Numbered from the stretch's first letter, positions 1 through 6,428 are shown. The stretch: DNA of 7,820 bases from an uncultured Collinsella sp. (GCA_900552705.1 USAX01000087.1:1-7820), one strand, 5' to 3'. A program made the numbers and translations. The notes: a model not told the origin generated them from the sequence alone.

Positions 1-155
1 GCAGGTGGGGCGACGTGTTCGGCAGCAACGTCACGGCCTCGGCGGTGGCCGACAGGCTTTGCCACCATTGCGCGATGATCAAGATAACGGGACGGTCGTA
101 CCGCCTGAAGGACGTATCCATCGGCGGTGAGGACGGGAAGGAGGAGGGAGCCTAG
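1..155 (+). CDS. istB: IS21-family helper ATPase IstB, C-terminal end (partial)
   Basis: Only the last 50 codons are in the window; the reading frame begins at base 3 and stops with TAG at 153-155. The translation contains WGDVFGSN near its start, then ADRLCHHCAMIKITGRSYRL, then a charged acidic tail. This matches the C-terminal end of IstB-type AAA+ ATPases, which typically read W-G-E-V-F-G-D, then D-R-L-x-H-H, then G-x-S-Y-R-L. IstB proteins are about 250 residues and assist the DDE transposase IstA in IS21-family transposition, so about four fifths of the gene and all of istA should lie upstream of base 1. The Walker motifs cannot be seen. The gene is cut only by the window edge; there is no internal stop in the visible part. 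It is followed by the right end of its element. Confidence 0.85.
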   Translation, partial: RWGDVFGSNVTASAVADRLCHHCAMIKITGRSYRLKDVSIGGEDGKEEGA

Positions 156-262
156 ACGCCGAAAGCGGCGCATCCGCGTAAGCGAATCCGGCGCATCCGC
201 GTTGGCGCGATTGGCGAAAATACGTTGGTGAAAATGGTGAAAAATATATTGACGCTAACACA
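156..262 (+). mobile_element. Right end of the IS21-family element with repeated terminal motifs
   Basis: This is the non-coding tail between the istB stop and the point where IS110 coding sequence resumes. It carries two kinds of direct repeat. CGGCGCATCCGCGT occurs exactly at 166-179 and 189-202. A shorter motif is repeated near the tip: TTGGCGAAAAT at 211-221, TTGGTGAAAAT at 225-235 and TGGTGAAAAAT at 235-245. IS21-family ends usually hold several such repeats, thought to bind IstA, and terminate in 5'-TG...CA-3'. Two CA dinucleotides could be the tip, at 259-260 or 261-262. The boundary is inferred from where the IS110 reading frame breaks; the left end and the target duplication are outside the window. 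Confidence 0.65.
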
Positions 263-614
263 CCCATACCGGGGTGACGTCGTGCGACAGTATCGCCTTG
301 GCCATCCTGGCCGCGTCGTTGCGGTCGTTCTTGGACGAGAGGTCGGCAGCCGACCTCGGGACCTTGGAGACGGCCGCGACGACGCAGTCGACGCCGAGCC
401 CGGAGAGCTCCCTTTGCGGGGCGAAGCCGAGGTAGCCGCTCTCGTAGGCGGCGAGCGACGGGCCGGGGAAGCCCGACATCCACTCCGCGACCTCGCCCCA
501 GGGGTTGCCGCGGAACCTCCTCGTCACGGCCTCGCCCGTCTCCGCGTCGAGCGCGCAGACGGTGGTGGACCTGAGGTGTACGTCCATTCCGAAGGCGGTA
601 GAATATCTAGGCAC
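261..614 (-). pseudogene. IS110-family transposase, N-terminal fragment disrupted by the IS21-like element
   Basis: The fragment begins with GTG at 612-614, preceded on the minus strand by GGGAGG about six bases upstream, and runs about 118 codons. It contains the RuvC-like DEDD domain of IS110 transposases: FGMDVH with Asp11, AYESGYLGF with Glu58, and KNDRNDAARMA with Asp97 and Asp100. These spacings fit the four DEDD acidic residues of the family. The match ends at HDVTPVWV, where family members continue for a further 200-250 residues including the C-terminal domain with the catalytic serine. Here the frame enters the IS21 end and meets TAG at once (255-257). The gene is therefore inactive as it stands; its 3' part should lie to the left of the IS21 copy, outside the window. 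Confidence 0.85.
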
Positions 615-786
615 GGGAGCCTCCCAACCTCGTTGCGGCGCGGCTGCGCTTCTGGCACTTCAACAACATTGTCGCAGCCCCGACCCGCGGTCACGAGCGG
701 GGGCTCCTGTCGTTTCCGTGCCCCTGGATTGGGTCATAGTGTCTGTCGTTGCCAAAACATCGGCGTCGCCGTGGTTGTCACTTGGG
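615..786 (-). other. Non-coding 5' flank of the IS110 gene; possible left end or bridge-RNA relic
   Basis: About 170 bases between the IS110 start codon and the hairpin at 787 have no convincing gene. IS110-group elements are known to encode a structured bridge RNA in the non-coding left end just upstream of the transposase start, at roughly this length. Some local structure is visible: CCCGC at 684-688 can pair with GCGGG at 697-701, with the AGCC just before and GGCT just after able to extend the stem with a bulge, and CGGCGTCGCCG is a near-perfect palindrome around 751-761. I cannot fold the region or define the left boundary of the element, so the bridge-RNA reading is inference from position and family only. 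Confidence 0.3.
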
Positions 787-844
787 GTAGTCATTGGGGA
801 CGTTCTTTAATGACTGGTCGTTTAAGAACGTCCCCAATGGCTAC
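787..844. repeat. Long inverted repeat (21-bp arms), possible dispersed hairpin element
   Basis: The arms are 787-807 and 824-844, separated by a 16-base loop (808-823). The inner 15 bp (ATTGGGGACGTTCTT against its complement) are perfect. The outer six bases also pair, with one G-T wobble. Within the loop, TTAA at 807-810 and 822-825 could extend the pairing. There is no T-run, so it does not look like a simple terminator. It sits between the IS110 flank and the galKT terminator, only five bases from the latter's T-tract. It may be a repetitive palindromic element, or a target of the IS110 element; both are inference. Confidence 0.6.
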
Positions 845-848
845 ACTC

Positions 849-889
849 AAAAACGGCGCCCGTCGGCGATGTTGCCGGCGGGCGCCGTT
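849..889 (-). terminator. Rho-independent terminator of the galK-galT operon
   Basis: On the minus strand a 16-bp stem is formed by 874-889 and 852-867 (AACGGCGCCCGTCGGC on the plus strand), with one G-U wobble and a six-base loop (868-873). It is followed directly by five T residues (A849-A853 on the plus strand). It lies about 55 bases after the galT stop codon. The GC-rich stem, short loop and T-tract are classic. Confidence 0.88.
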
Positions 890-943
890 GTCGTGTGGGC
901 GGTTATGTCGTGTGGACTGCCGTTGAGCGTCCGGGTCTGTGCT

Positions 944-2572
944 CTACAGTGAGTCGATAAAGCGCTGCTGGGCGGCGCGGCCGGCTTCGTCCCACTTAAA
1001 GACGCCGGCGTTGTCGAGCACGTGGCCAAACACCACGCCGACCTCCTCGTGCAGGATGTCGATGGCGTTGTCCGCCGTAAGCTCGTTCGCGCGGCGAGCA
1101 AAGACATCCTCGGCCCATGCGGCGTGGCTACGGCAAAGGTCATCGCTCTCGAGCGCTGCGGCAAGGTCGTAGCTGGCATCGACCTTGGCCGCCAGCAGGT
1201 GCTCGCGGACAGCACCGAGCTCGGGAACCAGGCGCGGCGGCAAAATGGCCAAGCCCATGACCTCGATCAGGCCGATGTTCTCCTTCTTAATATGGTGATA
1301 CTCGGCATGCGGATGGAACACGCCCAGCGGATGCTCGTCGGTTGTGATGTTGCAGCGAAGCGCCAGGTAGGCCTCGTAAGTCTCGCCGCCGGCATTGCCG
1401 CGGGAGTCGACGCGGCGGATGACCGGCGTCACGGTGTTGTGCGCCACGCCGTCGGCCGTGTGCGCGATGACGCCCACCGACTCATCGGTCCACTCGCGCC
1501 AGGCGAGGATAATCTTCTCGGCGGCGTCGAGCAACTGAGCACGGTCGTGCGAGCGCAGGCGCAGCACCGAAAGCGGCCACTGCAACACGGCGCCCGTAAC
1601 GCCGTCAAAGCCGGGCACGCTAAACTGCGAGACCTCGGCGGCATGCATCATGGGGAGCTCGTGTGCGCCGCCCTGGAAGTGGTCGTGCGAAAGAATCGAG
1701 CCGCCTACGATGGGCAGGTCAGCGTTGGAGCCGATGAAGTAGTGCGGGAACAGGTCGACAAAGTCGAGCAGGCACGTCAGGCCCTTGCGGTCAACGTGCA
1801 TGGGGCGATGCTCGGAGCTCATGGCAATGCAGTGCTCGTTAAAGTACGCGTACGGGCTGTACTGGAAGCCCCAGCGCTCGCCGTCGAGCGAGATGGGAAT
1901 AATGCGCAGGTTCTGGCGGGCGGGATGAGCACCACCGTCGGCCGCGGCAGAGCGTCCCGGGTAGCCCTCGTTTTCGATGCAGAGCTGGCAGGCGGGATAC
2001 TTTTCGCCCGTGTTCTTGGCTGCACCTGCCGCGGCGATATCGCGCGGGTCCTTCTCAGGCTTGGACAGGTTGATGGTGATCTCAAGATCGCCCCAGTTGG
2101 TGGGGGTGCTCCATTTGATGTTGCGCGCGATGGCGGCACGGCGCACGTAGCCGGCGTCGCAGCACAGGCCGTAGAACCAGTCGGTCGCGGCGCGGGGCTC
2201 GTTGACGCCCATACGTCCGTTGAACTCCTCGTTTACAACCGAAGGCCTCGGCATGAGCGCGCCCATGATGCGCATGGCGATGCGGTCGCGGCCCGACGCC
2301 GTGTCCTCGACAGCACCGTTGGCAACGGCAGCCTCGGAAAGCGCGGCAAGCGTGCCCTCCAGGTCAAAGTCGGGGAGTGTATCGGGGTGCAAGAGCGAAA
2401 TCTTCTCGGTCTTGAGCGCCCAGGCCATATCGAGCGCGGGACCCGTAGCGCCGATGCACTCCAGAATGGTGTTGTATGCCCAGATGCGATCGTCCTGGCC
2501 GATCATCGATCGATGAATGGCGTACTCGATCAGGTTCTGCGCAGCCTCGCGCACGTCGGTCATTACAGCCAT
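944..2572 (-). CDS. galT: UDP-glucose--hexose-1-phosphate uridylyltransferase, class II
   Basis: This cytoplasmic Leloir-pathway enzyme exchanges UMP between UDP-glucose and galactose-1-phosphate, giving glucose-1-phosphate and UDP-galactose. The product is 542 residues, slightly longer than the usual roughly 490-510 of class II GalT. Recognisable segments are SKPEKDPRDI (170-179), a CxxC pair in KYPACQLCIENEGYPGR (Cys195, Cys198), NEHCIAMSSEHRPMHV (245-260) and the active-site block GGSILSHDHFQGG (290-302) with the His296-x-His298 pair, the second His being the expected uridylylated nucleophile. The chosen ATG (2570-2572) has AAGGGGG about ten bases upstream and overlaps the end of galK. An alternative ATG at 2561-2563 forms TAATG with the galK stop, so both starts imply translational coupling. 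The gene is last in the operon and is followed by a strong terminator. Confidence 0.95.
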   Translation of the reverse strand: MAVMTDVREAAQNLIEYAIHRSMIGQDDRIWAYNTILECIGATGPALDMAWALKTEKISLLHPDTLPDFDLEGTLAALSEAAVANGAVEDTASGRDRIAMRIMGALMPRPSVVNEEFNGRMGVNEPRAATDWFYGLCCDAGYVRRAAIARNIKWSTPTNWGDLEITINLSKPEKDPRDIAAAGAAKNTGEKYPACQLCIENEGYPGRSAAADGGAHPARQNLRIIPISLDGERWGFQYSPYAYFNEHCIAMSSEHRPMHVDRKGLTCLLDFVDLFPHYFIGSNADLPIVGGSILSHDHFQGGAHELPMMHAAEVSQFSVPGFDGVTGAVLQWPLSVLRLRSHDRAQLLDAAEKIILAWREWTDESVGVIAHTADGVAHNTVTPVIRRVDSRGNAGGETYEAYLALRCNITTDEHPLGVFHPHAEYHHIKKENIGLIEVMGLAILPPRLVPELGAVREHLLAAKVDASYDLAAALESDDLCRSHAAWAEDVFARRANELTADNAIDILHEEVGVVFGHVLDNAGVFKWDEAGRAAQQRFIDSL

Positions 2573-3768
2573 GCCGCGTAAGCCCCCTTGTCAGAAATTG
2601 CGTAGTGGCGGGCAGACCCCTCGCCCAGCCAGCTGTTCATCTTGGCAATGAAGGTGTCGACCAGATCGAGCGGCACGAAGGCCTGGATGGTGCCACCAAA
2701 GCCGCCACCGTGAATGCGAACGGCGCCGCGGCCGTCGAGCACGTGCTCGGCCAGCGCCAGGGCATACATGGAAGGCTGCTCGGAACCCAGCTTGGCAACA
2801 ACATTCTGCAGGTACATGGCAGAGCTGGCGCCGGACTCGCGCGTCAGGACCAGGAACTGGTCAATGTCGCCAGCATTCAGGGCTGCCCAGCGCTTGTCGA
2901 CCAGGCCGTTCTCGTACCAGTAGTGAACGGCGCGCAGGCAAGCGCGGTCGCCCAGCTTGGCGCGCAGCTCGGGGAGCTTGGCGTCAAAGTCGGCAACGTT
3001 GACCTCGCACAGGCGTGCCTTGCCAAACTCGGCGGCGACGTCCTGCATCTCGCGCGGAACGGCGGCGTAGTCGTCGGTAGCTGCCACATGGTCGGCGCCA
3101 ACCTTAACTAGCACGAGCGCATAGCCGTGATCCTCAAAGTTGAGCTCGAGCTTCTGGGTCTTAGGTTGAGCCTGATCCTCAAAGTCCATGTAGGCAAGGC
3201 CGCCCAGGCACACAGCCGCCTGATCCATAAGACCGCAGGGCTTGCCGTAATAGTTGTTCTCGGTGCGCTGGCTCATCTGGGCGAGCGCGACGGGCTCAAT
3301 GGCGGGCGCGCCCCAGAGCGTCTCCATGGCGCGGCCGTAAGCCGCCTCGACAGCGGCGGAGCTAGAAAGGCCGCCACCCGAGGGGACGGAGCAGGTAAAG
3401 GCAAAGTCGAAGCCCTGGGGCTCAACGCCCAGAGCAGCGATTTCGTGGGCCATACCGCGCACGAGGCTTGCGGACGTGCCCTTCTCGGACTCTTGAATAT
3501 CCAGCGTGTCGAGCGTGATCTCAAACGTAGGATAGCCCTCGTCGGCGACGCGAACCTTGTTGGAATCGGTCGCCACGGCAATGCCGTCGACGGCGACATC
3601 GAGCGAGCCGGCGATGACGTGGCCACCCTCGTGGTCGGTGTGGTTGCCGCTGATCTCGGAACGGCCGGGCGCGTGCACGTAGAGCACCTGGCGGTCGCCG
3701 ACGGGGCCAAACTCCTCCTCAAACAGCTTGGTGAGCGTGGCGAATGTCTTTTCGTCGGGGGTGGTCAT
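2563..3768 (-). CDS. galK: Galactokinase
   Basis: GalK phosphorylates galactose at C1 with ATP, the first committed step of the Leloir pathway. The 401-residue product has the three GHMP-kinase motifs in order: the galactokinase signature APGRSEISGNHTDHEGG (33-49) with expected catalytic Arg36; the ATP loop SVPSGGGLSSSAA (127-139); and VRIHGGGFGGTIQAFVP (350-366). The catalytic aspartate is expected at Asp182 in GKPCGLMDQAA. The signature reads GRSEISGNHTDH rather than the GRVNLIGEHTDY of enterobacterial GalK, a form I associate with Firmicutes and Coriobacteriia. The frame is open up to 3855, but the start at 3766-3768 is chosen because AAAGGA lies about five bases upstream and family similarity begins there; the longer version would run through the operator region. 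It overlaps galT by up to ten bases and is first in the operon. Confidence 0.95.
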   Translation of the reverse strand: MTTPDEKTFATLTKLFEEEFGPVGDRQVLYVHAPGRSEISGNHTDHEGGHVIAGSLDVAVDGIAVATDSNKVRVADEGYPTFEITLDTLDIQESEKGTSASLVRGMAHEIAALGVEPQGFDFAFTCSVPSGGGLSSSAAVEAAYGRAMETLWGAPAIEPVALAQMSQRTENNYYGKPCGLMDQAAVCLGGLAYMDFEDQAQPKTQKLELNFEDHGYALVLVKVGADHVAATDDYAAVPREMQDVAAEFGKARLCEVNVADFDAKLPELRAKLGDRACLRAVHYWYENGLVDKRWAALNAGDIDQFLVLTRESGASSAMYLQNVVAKLGSEQPSMYALALAEHVLDGRGAVRIHGGGFGGTIQAFVPLDLVDTFIAKMNSWLGEGSARHYAISDKGAYAAWL

Positions 3769-3812
3769 GGGAGTCCTTTCCTTGGCGCGCACGGGTGAGT
3801 TTTGCGTCGTTA

Positions 3813-3826
3813 TGAGTACGTTAACA
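3813..3826. promoter_or_regulatory. LacI-type operator O1, proximal to galK
   Basis: TGAGTACGTTAACA has the layout typical of LacI/GalR-family operators: outer TG...CA and a central CpG in ACGT. It belongs to an 18-bp perfect inverted repeat with O2 (3809-3826 against 3877-3894). It lies 42 bases upstream of the galK start and overlaps a candidate galK -10 element, so occupancy would block galKT transcription. Binding by the divergently encoded LacI-type protein is inferred. Confidence 0.72.
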
Positions 3827-3847
3827 AGTTGAAGCGGCATGAACCAA
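3819..3847 (-). promoter_or_regulatory. Candidate galKT promoter
   Basis: On the minus strand TTGGTT (complement of 3842-3847) is separated by 17 bases from TTAACG (complement of 3819-3824). The -10 is poor, but the placement gives a leader of about 40 bases before galK and puts the -10 inside operator O1. A second possibility on the same strand is TTCTCA-17-TGTTAT, whose -10 overlaps O2. I cannot choose between them. Confidence 0.3.
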
Positions 3848-3876
3848 GTGTTCACGATACCGCACGTTACGGGCTA

Positions 3877-3890
3877 TGTTAACGTACTCA
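3877..3890. promoter_or_regulatory. LacI-type operator O2
   Basis: TGTTAACGTACTCA is the exact reverse complement of O1, and the identity extends to 18 bp (3877-3894). The centres of O1 and O2 are 64 bp apart, close to six helical turns, so bound repressors would sit on the same face of the DNA and could interact. The site differs at only one position from the general TGWNANCGNTNWCA pattern of CcpA/LacI-type sites, so catabolite control is a less likely alternative. Confidence 0.7.
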
Positions 3891-3943
3891 TAACACATCG
3901 CTTGTCACTTTTTGAGAATCTGGTAATCGGTAGAAATACAGCC

Positions 3944-3973
3944 GTGAACGGTACTGCCGTATGGACTTATAAA
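3944..3973 (+). promoter_or_regulatory. Candidate promoter of the LacI-family regulator gene
   Basis: GTGAAC (3944-3949) lies 18 bases upstream of TATAAA (3968-3973). The -10 is good and the -35 weak. Transcription would start near 3980, just ahead of operator O3, leaving a leader of about 125 bases. Confidence 0.4.
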
Positions 3974-3999
3974 GCAGAAGAGATACAGATAGAAAAAGT

Positions 4000-4013
4000 A
4001 GAGTACGTTAACA
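4000..4013. promoter_or_regulatory. LacI-type operator O3, proximal to the regulator gene
   Basis: AGAGTACGTTAACA matches O1 at 13 of 14 positions, in the same orientation. It lies roughly 20-35 bases downstream of the predicted start of the regulator transcript and about 95 bases before its start codon, a position suited to autorepression. Its centre is 123 bp from O2 and 187 bp from O1. Confidence 0.65.
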
Positions 4014-4106
4014 TGCGTCCGACGATAGCGGGCCTCGGCGCGGGATGCATTTCTGCCCGGGCCGGCATTCGCGCTATTCAGATCTCGCAAGGGTGAAGGT
4101 GATTCT

Positions 4107-5138
4107 GTGGCAAGGCGCCCGTCCAACGATACAGGTACGCGTCCGGTCTCCATGGCCGACGTCGCCCGCGCTGCTGGCGTTTCGCAGCAGACGGTTTCGC
4201 GCGTCGCCAACGGCTTGCCCAACGTTAACGAGCAGACGCGCCAGCGCGTGCAAGCCGCTATGCAAGAGCTCGGCTTTCGTCCGAGTTATGCCGGTCGCTC
4301 GCTGCGCGATGGCCGTTACCATTCGGTTGGCCTGTGCGTCAACGATGTCACCAAGTTTGGCAACCTTACGATGATCGACGGCATTGCCAGCGCGGCCCGC
4401 GAGCGCGGCTGCGCCATCACGCTGGTCGAGATGTCCAAGAACGAGGAGTTTTCGCTTGCCGAGGCAACGCGTCGTATGGCTGCGCTGCCTGTGGACGGCA
4501 TCATTATCGGCATGAGCCGTATGGCGCCCGATTTTGAGACGTTCGAGCCTTTGCCGGGTATTGGCACGGTCATCGTCACCATGTATGCGCACCCGCGGGT
4601 GACCACGGTCGATTCTGACCATTACGGCTGTTCGCTGCTGCTCATGGACCATCTGTTTGAGCTGGGACACGAACAGATTCGTTATATTGGCGGTCCGTCC
4701 TTTTCGGTTGACGAACAGTTTCGTCGTGCCGGCTGGCAGGATGCGCTCGAGCGTAAGCACATTAAGCCGCAGGCGCCGCTCGAGGGTGACTGGTCTGCCA
4801 ACAGCGGCTACGAGGCCGCTCGGTACCTGGCTGAGCACGACCGCACCATGACGGCGATTTACGCGGCAAACGACCAAATGGCAAACGGCGCTATCGCTGC
4901 GCTGCGCGACAGCGGCCTGCGCGTGCCCGAGGACGTGAGCGTGGTGGGCGTCGACGATTCGCTCGATGATTTTGTGGCACACAACGAGCTCACGACCGTG
5001 CGATTCGATCTACATCAGCGCGGACGCGAGGTATTCGAGCATGCGGTTCCCGAGGCGGGTGCGGCGGACAAAACCGTTGCCATTCGTATTCCCGGACAAC
5101 TCATCATTCGACATAGCACGGCGGCACCGCGCGCATAG
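4107..5138 (+). CDS. LacI/GalR-family transcriptional regulator, probable galactose repressor
   Basis: The 343-residue product has the length and plan of a LacI-family repressor. An N-terminal helix-turn-helix (about 15-37) reads SMADVARAAGVSQQTVSRVANG, with Gln27, Gln28 and Arg32 at the usual base-reading positions. The hinge YAGRSLRDG (61-69) carries Leu66, the leucine that normally inserts at the central CpG of the operator, in agreement with the ACGT centre of the nearby sites. A periplasmic-binding-protein-like sensor fills the rest. Counterparts of the LacI sugar-contact residues Arg197, Asn246 and Asp274 appear as Arg206, Asn255 and Asp283, suggesting a free sugar ligand. The start is GTG (4107-4109) with a weak AAGGTG upstream. 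The gene diverges from galKT and shares a spacer with three matching operators, so control of galKT and of itself is likely; the inducer is not known from sequence. Confidence 0.9.
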   Translation: MARRPSNDTGTRPVSMADVARAAGVSQQTVSRVANGLPNVNEQTRQRVQAAMQELGFRPSYAGRSLRDGRYHSVGLCVNDVTKFGNLTMIDGIASAARERGCAITLVEMSKNEEFSLAEATRRMAALPVDGIIIGMSRMAPDFETFEPLPGIGTVIVTMYAHPRVTTVDSDHYGCSLLLMDHLFELGHEQIRYIGGPSFSVDEQFRRAGWQDALERKHIKPQAPLEGDWSANSGYEAARYLAEHDRTMTAIYAANDQMANGAIAALRDSGLRVPEDVSVVGVDDSLDDFVAHNELTTVRFDLHQRGREVFEHAVPEAGAADKTVAIRIPGQLIIRHSTAAPRA

Positions 5139-5146
5139 TTTGTGCT

Positions 5147-5164
5147 GATAAACGGCGATTTATC
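5147..5164 (+). terminator. Small hairpin after the regulator gene, possible weak terminator
   Basis: GATAAA (5147-5152) and TTTATC (5159-5164) form a six-bp stem with loop CGGCGA, extendable by three pairs past a one-base bulge. It begins nine bases after the stop codon. The downstream T-run is only TTT, so termination would be weak if it occurs at all. Confidence 0.3.
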
Positions 5165-5221
5165 GCATTTCAATAACAATCGGTAAGGATACCGGCAGAT
5201 AGCTGTTGGGATGCAGCCGAG

Positions 5222-5258
5222 TGCTATGATAGACGGGCTCTTTTGTCTATCTAGGAGG
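5222..5258 (+). promoter_or_regulatory. Extended -10 promoter and ribosome binding site for the flavodiiron gene
   Basis: TGCTATGAT at 5222-5230 fits an extended -10 (TGnTATAAT with one mismatch). No good -35 is visible, which extended -10 promoters tolerate. AGGAGG at 5253-5258 is a full Shine-Dalgarno sequence nine bases before the ATG at 5268. That decides the start against the upstream in-frame ATG at 5211, which lies ahead of the -10. Confidence 0.6.
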
Positions 5259-5267
5259 CTTTGCCTG

Positions 5268-6428
5268 ATGGAGATCACCAAGGATATCCGCTACATTGGC
5301 GTTGACGATCATGACATCGACCTGTTCGAGGGCCAGTACGATGTGTCCGAGAACGGTATGGCATACAACAGCTACGTTATCTTGGGCGAGAAGATCGCTG
5401 TCGCCGATTCGGTCGATGGCGGATTTGTCGACGAGTGGCTCGGCAACCTCGAGACCGTACTCGACGGCCGCACGCCCGACTACCTGGTCATCCATCACAT
5501 GGAGCCCGATCACTCCGCCGGCATCGCCGCCTTTATGGAGCGCTATCCCCAGGCACAGATTGTGGCAAGCATGGGCGCCTTCCGCATGATGGTCAACTAC
5601 TTTGGCACCGATTACCCCGAGCGCAAGATGGTTGTCAAAGAGGGCGACGTGCTCGACCTGGGCGACCACAGCCTGACCTTTGTCGGCGCCCCCAACGTTC
5701 ACTGGCCCGAGGTACTCTTCTCCTACGAGGCTACCGACAAGGTGCTCTTTAGTGCCGACGGCTTTGGCAAGTTTGGTGCCAACGACATCGAGGATCCGGA
5801 AGGGTGGGCCTGCGAGGCGCGCCGTTACTACTTTGGCATCGTGGGCAAGTTCGGCAAGTTTGTGCAGGCCGTGCTCAAGAAGGCCGCCGATCTGGACATC
5901 CAGATCATTTGCCCGCTCCACGGTCCTGTTCTAACCGAGAACCTGGGCTATTACCTCGACACCTACAACACCTGGTCGAGCTATCAGCCCGAGGACGAGG
6001 GCATCACGATTGCCTACGCGAGCGTGTATGGCCATCTGAAGGCTGCCGTTGAGGAGCTCGCGTCTGCGCTCGAGGCCCGCGGCCAGAAGGTTTCCGTCTT
6101 TGACCTGGCTCGCGACGATATGGCCGAGGCCGTTGAGGACGCGTTCCGCTACGACCGCCTGGTGCTCGCCTCCATCACCTATCAGGGCGAGATCTTCCCG
6201 TTCATGAGCACCTTCATCCACACGCTCGCCGAGCACGCCTATCAGAACCGTACGGTGGCGCTCGTCGAGGCCGGTTCCTGGGCGCCTGCAGCTGCCAAGG
6301 TTATGACCAAGGAGCTCGAGGGTATGAAGGACATCACCCTGGCACAGAACAAGGTGACTGTCCTGGGTTCGCTCAACGACGCCTCGCGTGCTCAGATCGA
6401 GGCCCTCGCCGACGAGCTTTCCAAGTAG
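5268..6428 (+). CDS. fprA: Flavodiiron protein (FprA-type A-type flavoprotein, O2/NO reductase)
   Basis: This soluble enzyme reduces oxygen to water, or nitric oxide to nitrous oxide, with electrons usually from rubredoxin, and protects anaerobes from air. The 386-residue product is the usual size for the two-domain class. The N-terminal metallo-beta-lactamase-like domain carries a complete diiron ligand set: the HxExDH motif HMEPDH (His77, Glu79, Asp81, His82), NVHWPE (His145), SADGFG (Asp164) and CPLHGP (His218). A flavodoxin-like domain follows from about 246, with ASVYGH (251-256) as the FMN phosphate loop, SITYQGEIFPFM (302-313) and EAGSWAP (334-340). There is no fused rubredoxin or flavin-reductase domain, so a separate electron donor is needed. 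The phosphate loop has Leu257 where family members usually have Thr. The gene is monocistronic, with its own promoter and a downstream terminator. Confidence 0.93.
   Translation: MEITKDIRYIGVDDHDIDLFEGQYDVSENGMAYNSYVILGEKIAVADSVDGGFVDEWLGNLETVLDGRTPDYLVIHHMEPDHSAGIAAFMERYPQAQIVASMGAFRMMVNYFGTDYPERKMVVKEGDVLDLGDHSLTFVGAPNVHWPEVLFSYEATDKVLFSADGFGKFGANDIEDPEGWACEARRYYFGIVGKFGKFVQAVLKKAADLDIQIICPLHGPVLTENLGYYLDTYNTWSSYQPEDEGITIAYASVYGHLKAAVEELASALEARGQKVSVFDLARDDMAEAVEDAFRYDRLVLASITYQGEIFPFMSTFIHTLAEHAYQNRTVALVEAGSWAPAAAKVMTKELEGMKDITLAQNKVTVLGSLNDASRAQIEALADELSK

Noticed and set aside
156..260. A CRISPR-like array from the repeated units at the IS21 end
   Set aside because: The repeats are only 10-14 bases, degenerate and unevenly spaced, and fit the terminal repeats of an IS21-family element.
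225..926. A 233-codon open frame on the plus strand across the IS110 fragment, hairpin and terminator
   Set aside because: It crosses an IS21 end, antisense IS110 coding sequence and two hairpins, and its translation is low-complexity Arg/Gly-rich.
1022..2581. A 519-codon open frame on the plus strand opposite galT
   Set aside because: It is the mirror of a GC-rich gene whose third-position bias keeps antisense frames open. The galT frame has clear family motifs, while this translation resembles no family I know and lacks a ribosome binding site.
3127..3798. A 223-codon open frame on the plus strand opposite galK
   Set aside because: Same antisense effect; the galK motifs lie on the other strand.
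3839..4096. An 85-codon open frame in the galKT/regulator spacer
   Set aside because: It overlaps operators O2 and O3 and the candidate regulator promoter, and has no convincing ribosome binding site or family resemblance.
4074..4982. A 302-codon open frame on the minus strand opposite the LacI-type gene
   Set aside because: Antisense shadow of a gene with clear LacI-family domains.
5247..5921. A 224-codon open frame on the minus strand opposite the flavodiiron gene
   Set aside because: Antisense shadow; the plus-strand frame has all expected metal ligands.
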